A DNA stretch of 34,687 nucleotides from Mesotaenium endlicherianum (Eukaryota > Streptophyta > Zygnematophyceae > Zygnematales > Mesotaeniaceae). Of this stretch, positions 21,340 to 31,574 are shown one piece after another. Under the pieces are notes generated by a model that made no database searches, had not been told where the DNA came from, and was given only the letters and a program-made list of their open reading frames with translations. Numbering within the stretch: position 1 is the first letter of the stretch; the number at the start of each line of letters is the position of its first letter. A program made the translations under genes and the position numbers. The stretch spans positions 458,725 to 493,411 of the forward strand of contig WELA01010381.1 in the NCBI GenBank assembly GCA_009602735.1. Direction: 5' to 3'.

Positions 21340-23112
21340 TTGACACCACGCCAGCCTCTGCCCGTCCGACAGTTCGCCTATTGCACAGAGCCAGCTGGCA
21401 GCGCTAACCCGGCTGACCTCCCGTTCCACCGGCGCCAGCAGGCATACTACGACCCGCATCCGTACTTGCCTCAGCGCCCAATTTTGGATCAGCTGGCATA
21501 CGCCGCTTCTCATGCGCAGGATCGCGAGACCAGACGCTTCTGGCAGCTCACCTGCGTGCGCACAGCCCAGTCACACTCAGCACCTGTTTCCTTGCATATC
21601 CTGCAAGACGCTCAGGACAGGTGGCGTCAGTATCAGGCCCGCGCGCGCGTCATCCAGCCCCAGCCGCTGGCTGGGCCTCTTCCACATCTTACGCGTGACT
21701 ACGCCAATCGCGCCGTCGCTGCCCTCCGCATAGCCCCACACCAGTTTAGCGTCGCCCGAACGTACCCGCCCACCGCAGAGCCAGGCCATCTCGCCATGGG
21801 CCTTTGGCCCCTACCGACGCCGATCTACACGGACCAGCTGGACAAGCAGCCTCGTGGCATCGTTCTGGTGGAGATGTTCGCCGACATCGCTACCGGGTTG
21901 CTGGCGACACTACAAGCTGGCATTCCCATTTGACGCTTCGTCTACGTCGACCCTGACCCGGAGGCACAGCAGGTTGCCCGACGTCAGATGGCGCTCTTTC
22001 ACGAGCGCTTCCCCGTCATCTTTCCCGCACGCACCTTCCGCCATGCGCAGACTGACTGGCCCATGGACATCCGAGACATCACCGACGAGCACATGACGCG
22101 CCTCGGCCCAGTGGACCTCGTCATCGCCGGCTGGGAATGCCAAGGGTTCTCCATCGCAGGCCGCGGTGGTGCCCTCAGCGACCCTTGCACAGCGCTCTTC
22201 TGGCACCTCCTCCGCGTCCTCAACCTGGTTGAGACGCGCCGGCCACCTCACTCCCTCGCGTGGATCTTGGAGAATGTGGCGGTACGCGGCGACGACCGAG
22301 TTGATGTTCGCGCCGACTTCGAGCTCTGCAGCAGCTACCTCAAACGCGAGGCCGTCATTGACGCCGCGCAGATTGGGTCTTTCGCCCACCGCGTGCGCGC
22401 CTACTTCACTAACCTGGCCCTGCCAGGCACGCTGGAGGCTCTGGCAGCCGCGCACCCCCGCCACACGCGCAACGTCGACTCCATCCTTGACGTCGCTTGG
22501 CTGGCCCAACGCGTTACAGCCCTGCCCCATCAATCGCAGGCCCAATGTGAGGTGCTCGGCAATTTCACGCGCGCTCTGCCTACTTTTGTCAGCCGCTACG
22601 ACAGCGCCACCTACATCGGCGCCGCCCGCGGCATGCTCATCAACCTTTCCTATGGTCTGTACGAGCGACCGCGCGCCGTGGAGATGGAGCGCGCCATGGG
22701 TTTTCCGGCCCATCTGAGCCAAGTGGATGGCATCACCAAGATCAACCGCGTTCGGCTCTTGGGTCAGGCCATTGATGCCAATGTCTTGACTTGGCTTCTT
22801 TTGCAAACGCAGGCCTTGACTCCCTCTATCGCAAGGCCCGCCATCCCGAGCTTCCTCGTCGCATGGACGCACCCGCTGATAGCTCCTCCGAGGACGACAG
22901 CCCTCGCCCTCCACCGAATACCTGCTGGCGCTCCCAGAGGGAAGGGCCTGCCCCGCAGGCTTCTCCTTGCCGCCCGGACCAGCCGCCACCCGCATCCGAT
23001 GCCGACTCTGGCCCGCTTGGGGGGGGACATCCTAGGGAGGGGACACAGCGGGCTAGGGAGCCGCATCACTTCCCCTTTCTTTTTCCTCCGGCCCGCCGGC
23101 AGGCCGCTCTGA
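21340..23112 (+). pseudogene. DNMT3-like DNA (cytosine-5) methyltransferase domain of element B
   Basis: One frame of about 590 codons with a single internal TGA at 21931-21933. The first 175 residues are an unrecognised N-terminal region. The methyltransferase domain (about 21865-22815) has its motifs in canonical, non-permuted order. Motif I is VLVEMFADIATGLLATLQAG (SAM binding), followed by YVDPDPEA. Motif IV is DLVIAGWECQGFS with the catalytic Cys at 22138-22140. Motif VI is WILENVAV (ENV), and motif VIII is QIGSFAHRVRAYFTNL. After a short target-recognition region come motif IX-X blocks VEMERAMGFPA and INRVRLLGQAIDAN. The layout follows animal DNMT3 (LFDGIATG, GSPCND, ENV, AHRARYFWGNL, EMERVFGFP, RLLGRS). 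The enzyme would put methyl groups on cytosine C5. Motif IV has Glu where Pro is normal (PC to EC). It lies directly upstream of, and in frame with, RT. The TGA lies between motif I and motif IV, so this copy is probably dead. Confidence 0.88.
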
Positions 23113-23130
23113 CGGGATAGCTGGCAGCCG

Positions 23131-23255
23131 CAGGGCAGGCGCCAGCAGGAGCCAACAGGAGCCAGCAGATGCAAGCAGCCGCGAACAAGAGCCAGCAGGT
23201 GCCAGCAGCCGCCAGCAGGAGCCAGCAGGAGTTAGCAGATGCCAGCAGGAGCAGA
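23131..23255 (+). repeat. GCCAGCAG-type imperfect tandem repeats (linker)
   Basis: More than ten imperfect copies of GCCAGCAGGA-like 9-12-mers between the methyltransferase and RT, coding for Ala/Ser/Arg or Ser/Gln/Gln repeats depending on frame. Read in the polyprotein frame it would be a flexible linker. It contains a TAG at 23233-23235. Confidence 0.75.
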
Positions 23256-24389
23256 GGCAGGCAAGCCGCTCTCTGCCAGCGGACAGGCAATGCCGGCAGG
23301 AGGGCACAGCGCCGCAGCAGCCCACGTGGCAACAGGTGCAGGACAGGCACCGCCTCTAGCAGCCCCTACATGGAAGCTGGGGGGGACCCTTACCACAGAG
23401 CAGGTAGCACAGCTGACAGAGATGCTCGATGCTCGGCGCAATGCCTATTTTGCCAGTGGCATGCATGACTTGGGGCATTACACTGGCAATCCCATGAGGT
23501 TCTGCCTCACGTCAGACGTACCCATCTTCCAAAAGCGATACCGCTACAGTCACTTTGAGGACGGCTTGATCAGCACGCAGACAGGCAAGCTGGAGGACAA
23601 CCAGCTTATTTGGGAGTCCTCCTCTACCTACGCGGCTCTCACGGTCATGCCGGCAAAGAAGGATGCCTCAGGCGATTGGTCTGAAAAGAGAATGTGCGGT
23701 AACTACCGTAAGCTGAACAAGGTCACTGAGCAGGACAGGTACCCTATGCCTACCCCTGACGAGATCTTCGATGACATTGGCACGTGCACATGGTTCTTGG
23801 TGCTGGACTTGAGGCAGGGCTTCAACCAGATACTTATTGCGGCGGAGGACCAGCACAAGACAGCGTTGTGGGGGGCACAACGCCTTTGCGAGTGGAGAAT
23901 GATGCCCTTCGGGTTGGAGAACGCTCCAGCTACCTTCCAGCGGGTCATGGATAAGGAGCTGGCTTGTTTATCTTTTGCCCGGTGCTACATTGATGCCGTG
24001 CTCGTTTTCAGTGAGACGTTCGAGGAGCACGTGGCGCACATCACCACTGTTCTGGACCGCTTGGAGGACGTTGGGCTCAAGCGCCATCTAGGGAAGTGCA
24101 CCTTTGGGACCCAAGAGGTGGAGTACCTCGGGCATCTCCTCTCCTCCAGTGGCTTGGCACCGCAGCTGGCCAAGATCTCGGCCATCACAGGCATCCCGCC
24201 TCCTACCCACATCTAGCAGCTAAGGGCCTTCCTTGGGATCGCCAACTACTACCGCCGCTTCGTGCCTGGCTTCAGCGAGCTTGCTAAGCCACTCAACAAT
24301 TTGCTGCGAAAGGGGGTGACCTACGTACGGGGAGCAGAGCAGCAGGCGGCGTTTGATCAGCTCAAGGAGCTGCTGGTGAGCGCCCCAGT
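23239..24389 (+). pseudogene. pol: Element B reverse transcriptase (N-terminal part of pol)
   Basis: Gypsy-type RT in the same frame as the methyltransferase: MCGNYRKLNKVTEQDRYPMP, LVLDLRQGFNQILIAAEDQH, MMPFGLENAPATFQRVMD, then YIDAVLVFSETFEEH, VEYLGHLLSSSGL and, past a TAG at 24214-24216, LRAFLGIANYYRRFVPGF. The active site YIDD is changed to YIDA (codon GCC at 23995-23997), removing one catalytic Asp. With the stop, this copy cannot be active. Coding is cut at 24389 (SAPV) by an inserted LTR and resumes at 25111 (VLRRPDHTKPF). Confidence 0.88.
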
Positions 24390-25110
24390 TGTAATGAATC
24401 AATATATTAGTAGATATAATATTCAGTTAAATATAATAGTTAATTTAGTTCAGCCTGCTGAACACTAGTTATTAATCAGTGTGCTGGACTTAATATTTAA
24501 TACCAGTTTAATGACTCAGCCGGAAGCAGCAGGCTGAAGTCCATTTAAGTCAGCTTGCTGACACATTCTTTGACAGCCAGCTGACTTCCGTACTCGGTAG
24601 CAGCAAACTGCCTCCATATGCATCTAAGTACGATATGCTAGATGAATGGCCAGATGACATCCCTATGGTGGATGGCTATTCGGGATGATGGGAGATGGCG
24701 GTGGATTTGGTTAACCGAGGTCCTACCAACGTGGTTAACTCCTGGGTAGGCGGTGCCATAGCACTGGCCGTTGAACAGTAAACTCATTCCATGTACATAT
24801 GCTAGGCATTGCTCTCGAGTTCGGCATTCGGAAACGAGGCCAACTCTCTTGTACAGCTTACTGAGAGAGATCTGAATCCAAGGCAAGAAGCCATTGATAC
24901 GCACTGTCTTCTAACCTTGCTTATGTATGAGTTTACAGATTTGCATTATTGATGCTAGTTTACTCGCATTTGACTTACGAGTATTATTCACTGCTAGTGT
25001 ATTGTCCTTTGCCGTTTAACCAGTTAACGAAAAATACCATAAAGATTACTTGCTGATATAAAGATCTTTATTTATTGTTAATCGCCTATTTGGTAAGTCG
25101 ATTCATTTCA
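24390..25110 (+). mobile_element. Solo LTR of the element C type inside element B pol
   Basis: 721 bp, starts TGTAATGAATCA, ends GATTCATTTCA. It is similar along its length to the element C LTR at 29609-30356 and to the copy starting at 34508. It interrupts pol between RT and RNase H. The flanks CCAGT and CTTGT do not form a clean 5-bp duplication, unlike the other two solo LTRs in the window. Confidence 0.85.
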
Positions 25111-26998
25111 CTTGTGCTACGGCGGCCTGACCACACCAAGCCCTTCATCCTCCACACCGACTGGTCGCAGGCAGGGCTGGGAGCAGTGCCGATTCAGGAG
25201 CACGACGGCTGCGAGCATGTGGTGGCGTACGCCAGCTGCAGCAACAACCGCGTCGAGGCCAACTATGGCTCTTACGAGGGGGAATGCTTGGCAGCGGTCT
25301 GGGCGATCGTGCACTTCAAGCATTACCTCTACGGCACCCACTTCTGCCTCGTCACCGACCATCACCCGCTCAAGTGGCTCATGACATTGGAGCGCCTTAC
25401 AAGCAAGTACGCGCGATGGGCACTCATTCTGCAGGAGTACACATTTGACGTGCACCACCGCCCAGGCTTGACCAACATGGACGCCGACGGCCTCAGTCGT
25501 AACCCGCTACCGTCCTCCAGGGATCTGACCGTGGCCCGGCACGATGAGGACAAGTTAGTGGCCTGGCATGCGGCTGCCTTCTTGGCCTTTACGATGGACG
25601 GTGATGCGCGGCCTGCGGGGCTCACTGATCGCGATTTGGTAGTGGTCAACACGCGGCGTCTGGCGTTGGCAGCAGCAGCAGAGTAGGACAGCTGGCAGCG
25701 CGGGCCCGAGGACGTGTAAGACAATGGCGCGTTGTTGCAGTACATCGCTGCTAAGGAGCTAGCGCCAGGCATGGACGCGAGGGAGCGCGACCGCGTCCTC
25801 AAGCGCAGCCGAGATATCGTCTTCATGGAGGGTCGACTGAGGCGGGTGATGGCCGACGGCTCCGTTCTAATGGTCCCCGAGCCTGCTATACGCAGCCAGT
25901 TGGTGCATGTTCATGAGGCACTTGGATATTTTGGCGTCAAGCGCACTCTTAGCCTGCTGCAGGCAGAGTACTGGTGGCATGGCATGGCTAAGGTTGTGGC
26001 CGACGTCGTCAGCAGCTGCACTCTCTGTGACCGTGTGCGCTCGAGCTTCACAGCGCGTACTGTTGCCCTCAGCCCCTTGCCCATTCAGGGGCTGTTCTAC
26101 CGGTGGTCGTTGGACTTGGCTGGAGAGTTACCCAAGTCCCGCCGAGGCAGCCTCTACGTCTTGGTGATGATTGAGCACTTGTCCAAGAGGATTGAGCTCG
26201 TGCCCTTGCCCAGCAAGGCCAGTGAGGGGATCGCTCAGGCGTTCCCTGATCAGGTCCTCAGCCATTTTGGCGGTTGCGCTGAGGTGCTCACCGACCAGGG
26301 CAAGGAGTTCCAGGGCAGCTTTCGGAAGCTGTTGGAGCGCTCTATGATCGACCATTGCACTACCTCCCGTAATAACCCCCGGGTGACGGCCTTGCAGAGC
26401 GCATGATTTTGACCGTCAAGCTGGGGCTGCGTAAGCACTGCCTGATCCACGATAGCACTCATTGGGACGCCGCCCCCCCATGGCTGGCTATGGGATACAG
26501 ATTCAGTCGCCAAGCCTCCTTGGCCTCGCATTCTCCCTACTTCCTCCTTTATAGACGCCAGCCAATACTGCCCGCCGCAGCCAGCACCGTGGCTGAGAGT
26601 GTCCTAGACTTGGACAGTCCTGAAACATGGAGTGCTCTTATTGGGCTACGTGTTGAGTTATTCCAGCGCCTGATGCCCATGGCCATGGACAACCTCAGTA
26701 TCGCTTAGCATCGCGACACGCTCAGGTATGCCATGACTCATGGAGGAGCCTATCGTCCTTGGGTGTTGCAGTTTTCCGCAGGTGAATACGTGTACCTACG
26801 AGGCCAGACAAAGAACACCCTCGACACCAGCAGCTCGCCAGTCATCTTGCGCGTCAAGCGTGCCTTGGCGTCGGGAGTGCTGGAGCTGGAAGGCGCAGAT
26901 GACCGCCTTCACAAAGACCACACGAAGAATTGTGGCCCATGCCACCTTCCTTACCTTGATGCGCAGGTTCGTCCCCGCAATACGTGGCCACTCAAGGA
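25111..26998 (+). pseudogene. pol: Element B RNase H and integrase
   Basis: RNase H: FILHTDWSQAGLGAVPIQ, GECLAAVWAIVHFKHYLYG, TDHHPLKWLM and a terminal NMDADGLSR. Stops TAG at 25684 and TAA at 25717 follow. Integrase: HVHEALGYFGVKRT ... CTLCDRV is the HHCC zinc finger with the second His changed to Tyr (GHFG to GYFG). The core has SLDLAG and LTDQGKEFQG for the two catalytic Asp. The Glu is recovered in NGLAERM only after a one-base shift near 26385. The C-terminal part reads YFLLYRRQPILP and, past a TAG at 26706, HRDTLRYA and PVILRVKRALASGVLEL. At least three stops and one frameshift make it non-functional. It continues into a PHD finger. Confidence 0.85.
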
Positions 26999-27178
26999 CT
27001 GGGCGTGCCAGATCTGCCACAGCCCTGGCAAGGAGGCCAAGATGCTGCTAGCTGCAACCTTGGCTTCCATATCAGCTGCCTTGACCCCCCTCTGGAGCGC
27101 GTTCCCGCAGGAGATTGGTTCTGTAGTCACTGCTCAGAGTTAGCTAGCAGTAGCATTATCAGCTCATCAGCTGGAGGT
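26999..27178 (+). pseudogene. PHD finger at the C-terminus of element B integrase
   Basis: Frame 1 reads DWACQICHSPGKEAKMLL. After a shift at about 27050 the next frame reads CNLGFHISCLDPPLERVPAG and then DWFCSHCSE, ending at a TGA at about 27179. Together these give the PHD-finger Cys/His pattern with hallmark GFHxxCLxPPLxxVPxGDWFCxxC. Only the second Cys pair is partly lost at the shift (MLL-x-CN). PHD fingers of this kind bind histone H3 tails, commonly at lysine 4. The position matches that of the chromodomain in chromoviruses, which suggests a chromatin-targeting role. Confidence 0.8.
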
Positions 27179-27279
27179 TGACGAGCTGGGAGGGGAATTA
27201 AATTATTTTGACTGCTGACCCTCTTTTTGGCCATAAGGCCGCATGCATTTCGCTTTCGCCCTAGCAAGTCGTGCAAAAG

Positions 27280-27959
27280 TGCACACATGACTTGCAAGTA
27301 GATAATTCGACTCTAAAACCTACCGTCCAGAATGAGGGACCACGAGATCCCAGCCTGCTACGTACCTAGTGACCACCTGGTTGACCACGGCGCAAGGTGC
27401 GTCATTTCGTGGAAAACCCGTTAAGTTGGGACCCACGGATCTAGGTATAGCGACCATATCAATTGGTCGGTTGACTGAAGTCCGAACTGTTCAGTTGACT
27501 GACGACAGCTCCGCCTAGCCAAGAGTTAACCACACTGGTTATTGGTTTACCAAATCTCAGTCGACCTCCCAATTTTAGTATACTACGGTCATACGTGCCA
27601 ACCTACAAATAATCATCTAAATGTATAAATCTATCCTCAGCGTACTGAGTGCAATTATATTGATTATTTTTTATCGAGCATACTATATATCAACCTACAC
27701 ATATTATGTTCTATATAAATACAGATAATCTCAGCAAACTATACTCAGATACAAATGTCCTCCTGCTGACCTTTTCGACTAAGTCAGCAAACTACACTAC
27801 GATACAAAAATCATCGTGCTAATCTTTTTGACAAAGTAAGTAAACTCGCATTGTATCTATACATATTCCTTTCAATAAACTCGCACATGTGAGTATATTG
27901 ACATATTACTTATTATATGTGCGTGTGCAACTAAATAAGTAATGAACCGATTCATTACA
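27280..27959 (-). repeat. LTR-like repeat, family 3, copy 2
   Basis: Second copy of the repeat at 10452-11144, same orientation, 680 bp. Long shared words include CAGCCTGCTA, CACCTGGTTGACCACGGCGC and CACGGATCTAGGTATA. It lies just past element B. Flanks AAAAG and CCTAT do not form a target duplication. Confidence 0.6.
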
Positions 27960-28305
27960 CCTATCAGCAACAGACCAACAGGAGAGATTCCCATAATAAT
28001 GTTGTGTAGTACCGAGGCGATCCCTGAGATATTGTACTGATTTTCCTCTACGCCTCATCTGAGGTATGTAAATGAGAGCTGCTAAGTGAGAATCAAGTAT
28101 ATACTAGTCTAAATATGCTCCAACCACTAATATGGCCACCATTAAGAATGACTCGAATGGAGACAATGGGCAACTTGGACTTCAGCCCGAAAGTGCCGTT
28201 GTCGGTGCCACATCCCATATTATTGGCGTTGAATGTGGTGCCAGGATTGGCACCACTGGCTCAGACGATCATCAAGATGGTGGATCTACGTCCATCAGGG
28301 CCGGT
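27960..28305. other. Unassigned stretch between two LTR-like repeats
   Basis: No recognisable feature. A 65-codon plus frame (28132-28329) rich in Gly, Ser and Asp runs into the neighbouring LTR and has no motif. It could be a gag N-terminus remnant, but nothing supports this beyond position. Confidence 0.4.
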
Positions 28306-29034
28306 TCAAATGAATCGACTTACCAGTAGGCGATTGACAATTAATAAAATATCTTAATATCAGTAAGTAATCTCTTATTGATCAAAAGAAGACTCCACAA
28401 CTAGCATTCTAATACTTGAGAGTCAAATGCAAGTACACTGGCATCAATAATGCAATCACTAAACTTTATCGTAAGCAAGATAAGAATCAGTTTGTGTAAC
28501 GGCTTGCAGTCTTGGATTCATATGTTCTCCTCGTCAGCTGTACAGAGAGTTGGCCTCGTTTCTGAATGCCGAACTCGAGAGCATAACCTAGCCTATGTAC
28601 ATGGAATGAGTTTACTGTTCAACGGCAATCAGTGCGATGGCACCGCCTACCCGGGATTTAACCACGTCGATAGGACCTCGGCTAACCAAATCCACAGCCA
28701 TCTCCCATCATCCCAAATCGTCACCCAAGGGTGTCATTTGGCTACTCATTTAGCATTTTACACTTTGATGCATAACTAGGCAGTTCACTGACAACGAGTA
28801 CGGCAGCCAGCTGGCTGTCAAAAAATGTGTCAGCAAACTGACCAATACTGACCAATAGTGGACTTCAGCCTGCTGCTCTCAGTTGAGTCATTATACTGAT
28901 TAATACTAAAAAGTCCAGCAGACTTCATGTTAACTATTGTTCAGCAGACTTAACATTAACTATTGTTCAGCAGACTGAACTTAATTAAAAAAAAATCATG
29001 AATATTATACCACCAAGAAAACTGATTCATTACA
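28306..29034 (-). repeat. Element C-type LTR, reverse orientation
   Basis: Reverse complement of the element C LTR family: on the minus strand it begins TGTAATGAATCAG at 29034 and runs through the shared block around 28540-28720 to GATTCATTTGA at 28306, where the final CA has become GA. It is probably the 3' LTR of the minus-strand element whose integrase tail lies at 29035-29608. The purine stretch CGAGGGAT abutting it could be the polypurine tract. A 14-bp direct repeat TGTTCAGCAGACTT/TTAACATTAACTATTG-like unit recurs near 28930-28975. Confidence 0.75.
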
Positions 29035-29608
29035 ATCCCTCGAACATAGAAGTTGTCGTCTCAACAACACTAAAGCATTCATTCTAATAACAACAAAGCA
29101 ACATTATAACAAGTTTACAAAAGCATGTGACGCACTAGACTATTGGCCCAATCATGCAAGCTATGTCCCCGGGGCTCTATCTTCAGGAGAACCAGACCTG
29201 GACCCTGTCCCCCTATCAAGTGGCCTCCTGAACCCCTCAGGCTCAGCCCAAGGTGGACCCATAGGAGAACGTCGTAACAAGGCAGCCTCCTCTTGCATAG
29301 TTTGTAAGTTAATGGAAGTTGCTTGTTCTTGGGCAATCCGCAAACTGACATGAACAGGTACAGGATTCTCTGCATGACATGGGATGAAAGCATCGGTGGG
29401 AGGGTGATACTGGCATCCCTTTTGCTGCTTCCCTATCAGCTCTCTTGTTGGCCCTATCTGCTTGAGTAACAGCCCCTGGGGGTGGAGTCTGCCTGCTGAA
29501 GCTCCCCAGCCATGTGATGTCCCCTTCTCCAACTGCCTGCTGGCTGGTCTCCTCTAGCTGCTTCAAGGCCCTCTTTGCCAAAGACAACCCGGTCTTTTGC
29601 AGGGTAGG
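29035..29608 (-). pseudogene. 3'-terminal pol remnant of a minus-strand gypsy element
   Basis: Two overlapping minus-strand frames (29587-29309 and 29532-29161) read like the basic, Gln-rich tail that follows integrase in gypsy polyproteins (LAKRALKQLEETSQQ, then YHPPTDAFIPCHAENPVPVH and AQEQATSINLQTMQEEAALL). It ends next to the LTR at 28306-29034 and is cut at 29608 by the 5' LTR of element C. No catalytic motif is included, so the assignment rests on position and composition. The rest of this element would lie beyond element C. Confidence 0.45.
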
Positions 29609-30356
29609 TGTAATGAATCAGTATATTGGATGGACATAATATTCTTTTAGATATAATAGTTAAATAAGTTCAGCCTGCTGAACTTTAGTTAATATTTAAT
29701 TTGCTGAATTGAAGTCTGATAGATACTTAATACTTAGTTAAATGACTCAGCCGAGAGTAGCAGGTTGAAGTCCATTGAGTCAACCTATTGACTTGGGTCA
29801 GCTTGCTGACAGATTCTTTGACAGTCAGCTGGCTCCTGTACTCGGCAGCAACGAACTGCCTAGCTATGCATCTAAGTGTGGTGTGCTAGATGAGTGGCCA
29901 GATGACACCCCTAATTGGATGGCAATTCGGGATGATGGGAGATGGCTGTGGATTTGGTAAGCCGAGATCCTACCAACGTGGTTGACTTCCGGGTACGCGG
30001 TGCCATCGTACTTGCCATTGAACAGTATTACTCGTTCCATGTACATATGCTAGGTACTGGCCTCGAGTTCGGCATTCGGAAACGAGGCGAACTCTCTTAT
30101 ACTGCTTACTGACAGATATCTGAATCCAAGGCGAGAAGCCATTGATACGCACTGTCTTCTAGCCTAGCTTATGTATGAGTTTACTGATTGCATTATTGAT
30201 GCTCGTTTACTTGCATTTGAGTTGCGAGTATTGTCCGCCGCTAGTACGTTTGTCTTTTGTTATTTAATCAGTTAACAGAAAATACCATAAAGATTACTCG
30301 CTGATATAAAGGTCTTATTAGTTGTTAATCGCCTATTGGTAAGTCAATTTATTTCA
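29609..30356 (+). repeat. Element C 5' LTR
   Basis: 748 bp, TGTAATGAATCA...TTTATTTCA, followed by one base and the PBS. Several short copies of CAGCCTGCTGAAC / CAGCTTGCTGAC-like words occur in the first 250 bases (U3). The 5 bases before it are GTAGG; the partner duplication would be outside the window. Confidence 0.9.
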
Positions 30357-30357
30357 G

Positions 30358-30369
30358 TGGTATCGAGGC
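30358..30369 (+). promoter_or_regulatory. Primer-binding site of element C
   Basis: TGGTATCGAGGC starts one base after the LTR and differs at two positions from the plant initiator-Met PBS TGGTATCAGAGC. Same spacing as in element A. Confidence 0.8.
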
Positions 30370-31574
30370 ATTTATCACAGTAGTCATGTATGGTAAGGAC
30401 TAGGTCTCCAAGTAGCAATTCTTGGGAAATGGAGGGTGAGGACAATAATAACATTGTAAAAGAGCAGGACAAAAGTTGCGTCTTTGGACCCCGTACCTAC
30501 TTGGAAACGCTGCACGATGCAGAAGCTAGAGAAACTGCTGAGCAGGCAGCAGCTCTTGCTGCAGTAGCAGCCCAGTTGGCTGAGGATGAGCATTTAGCCA
30601 AAGAGGTAGAGGAGGCAATAAACAAGAGGGACCCTGATGAAAGGACTGTGGAAGAGCAGATGGCAGAGAGGGCCAATCTCCGATTTCAACCTCCTACTGT
30701 GCCTACAACTACATTTCCCTCAAATTTGTAGACAATTGAGCGCATCAGGCATAGCCGGAGCGGCAGCAATCGAGAATGCCAAAGGTGCTACTAATTGAGC
30801 TAATGTTGCTGTTGCGGCGTTTGCTGGGCTACCACCTCAGAGTGTGGATCTGGGAGCCTTATTTGTTCAGATGCAATCGCATATGGCGAGCATGTATCAG
30901 TCCCAACAGGAGGACGACCATAGGATCATGATGGCATTGCTGCGTGACAGGGACCAACTGGGTTCTCAAACCACTGGTGGTGGTGGCAGAGGCCTAGTAA
31001 GCCTAAGCCAAAACCTCCCCAGGACTATGATCCTGAGGGAAACAAAAACTATTACCTGATCAAGTTTCTCGCTGACGTTGAGCAGTGGCTGGAGAACTAC
31101 TCAGCACTGCAGGATTACGAGAAGGTCAGGCACACTGGTGCTCTACTGAAAGGCAGTGTAGCAGAGTGGTGGCTGTATTGGAAAGAAGAGCGCAAGGCTC
31201 AGCAACTCGGTGACCCTACTTGGGTAGAGTTTGTCGAGAAACTGCATGAGAAGTTTGCTGTCATCAATCAACAGGAGAAAGCTATCTATGCAATGATCTC
31301 CTTGACACTGAAGCAGACCACTTCAGTTGCTGAGTTTGCTCAAAAGTTCCAGGAGAACATGATGAAGCAGCCAGACTTGCCAGAGCGGTATAGGATAGCA
31401 TACTTTAGATATGGCTTGAAATCCGAAGTCTCTGGTCATTTTGCTGAAAAGAAACATGAGAAAGTGGCTGACCTAATCCAGGATGCTGATGCCTGGGATC
31501 AGCAACAGTTCAATCACAAGCGCCAGAGTAATGCTTTGGTGTCTAAGATTGTCAAAAAACCACACGGTTCCTAC

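Larger units (their letters stand above)
19618..27181 (+). mobile_element. Element B: decayed gypsy element with DNMT3-like and PHD domains
   Basis: In order on the plus strand: Pro/Arg-rich 5' coding remnant, DNMT3-like methyltransferase, Ser/Gln/Ala linker repeats, reverse transcriptase, RNase H, integrase (HHCC, DDE, C-terminal part), PHD finger. Methyltransferase and RT lie in one reading frame, broken by stops. Two LTRs of other families are inserted (20054-20996 and 24390-25110). A purine-rich GGGAGGGGAATTAA at about 27188 may be its polypurine tract. Its own LTRs were not found, so the limits are approximate. No clear gag zinc knuckle or protease motif was seen. Confidence 0.8.

Noticed and set aside
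21910..22995. 361-codon minus-strand frame opposite the methyltransferase
   Set aside because: Shadow of the GC-rich plus-strand coding sequence, which has all the methyltransferase motifs.
10452..27959. One giant 17.5-kb element bounded by the two family 3 repeats
   Set aside because: The outer flanks do not form a target duplication, the copies are clearly diverged, and the interior holds independent elements in both orientations.
28132..28329. 65-codon frame as a gag start
   Set aside because: No capsid or zinc-knuckle motif, and it reads into the reversed LTR; position alone is not enough.
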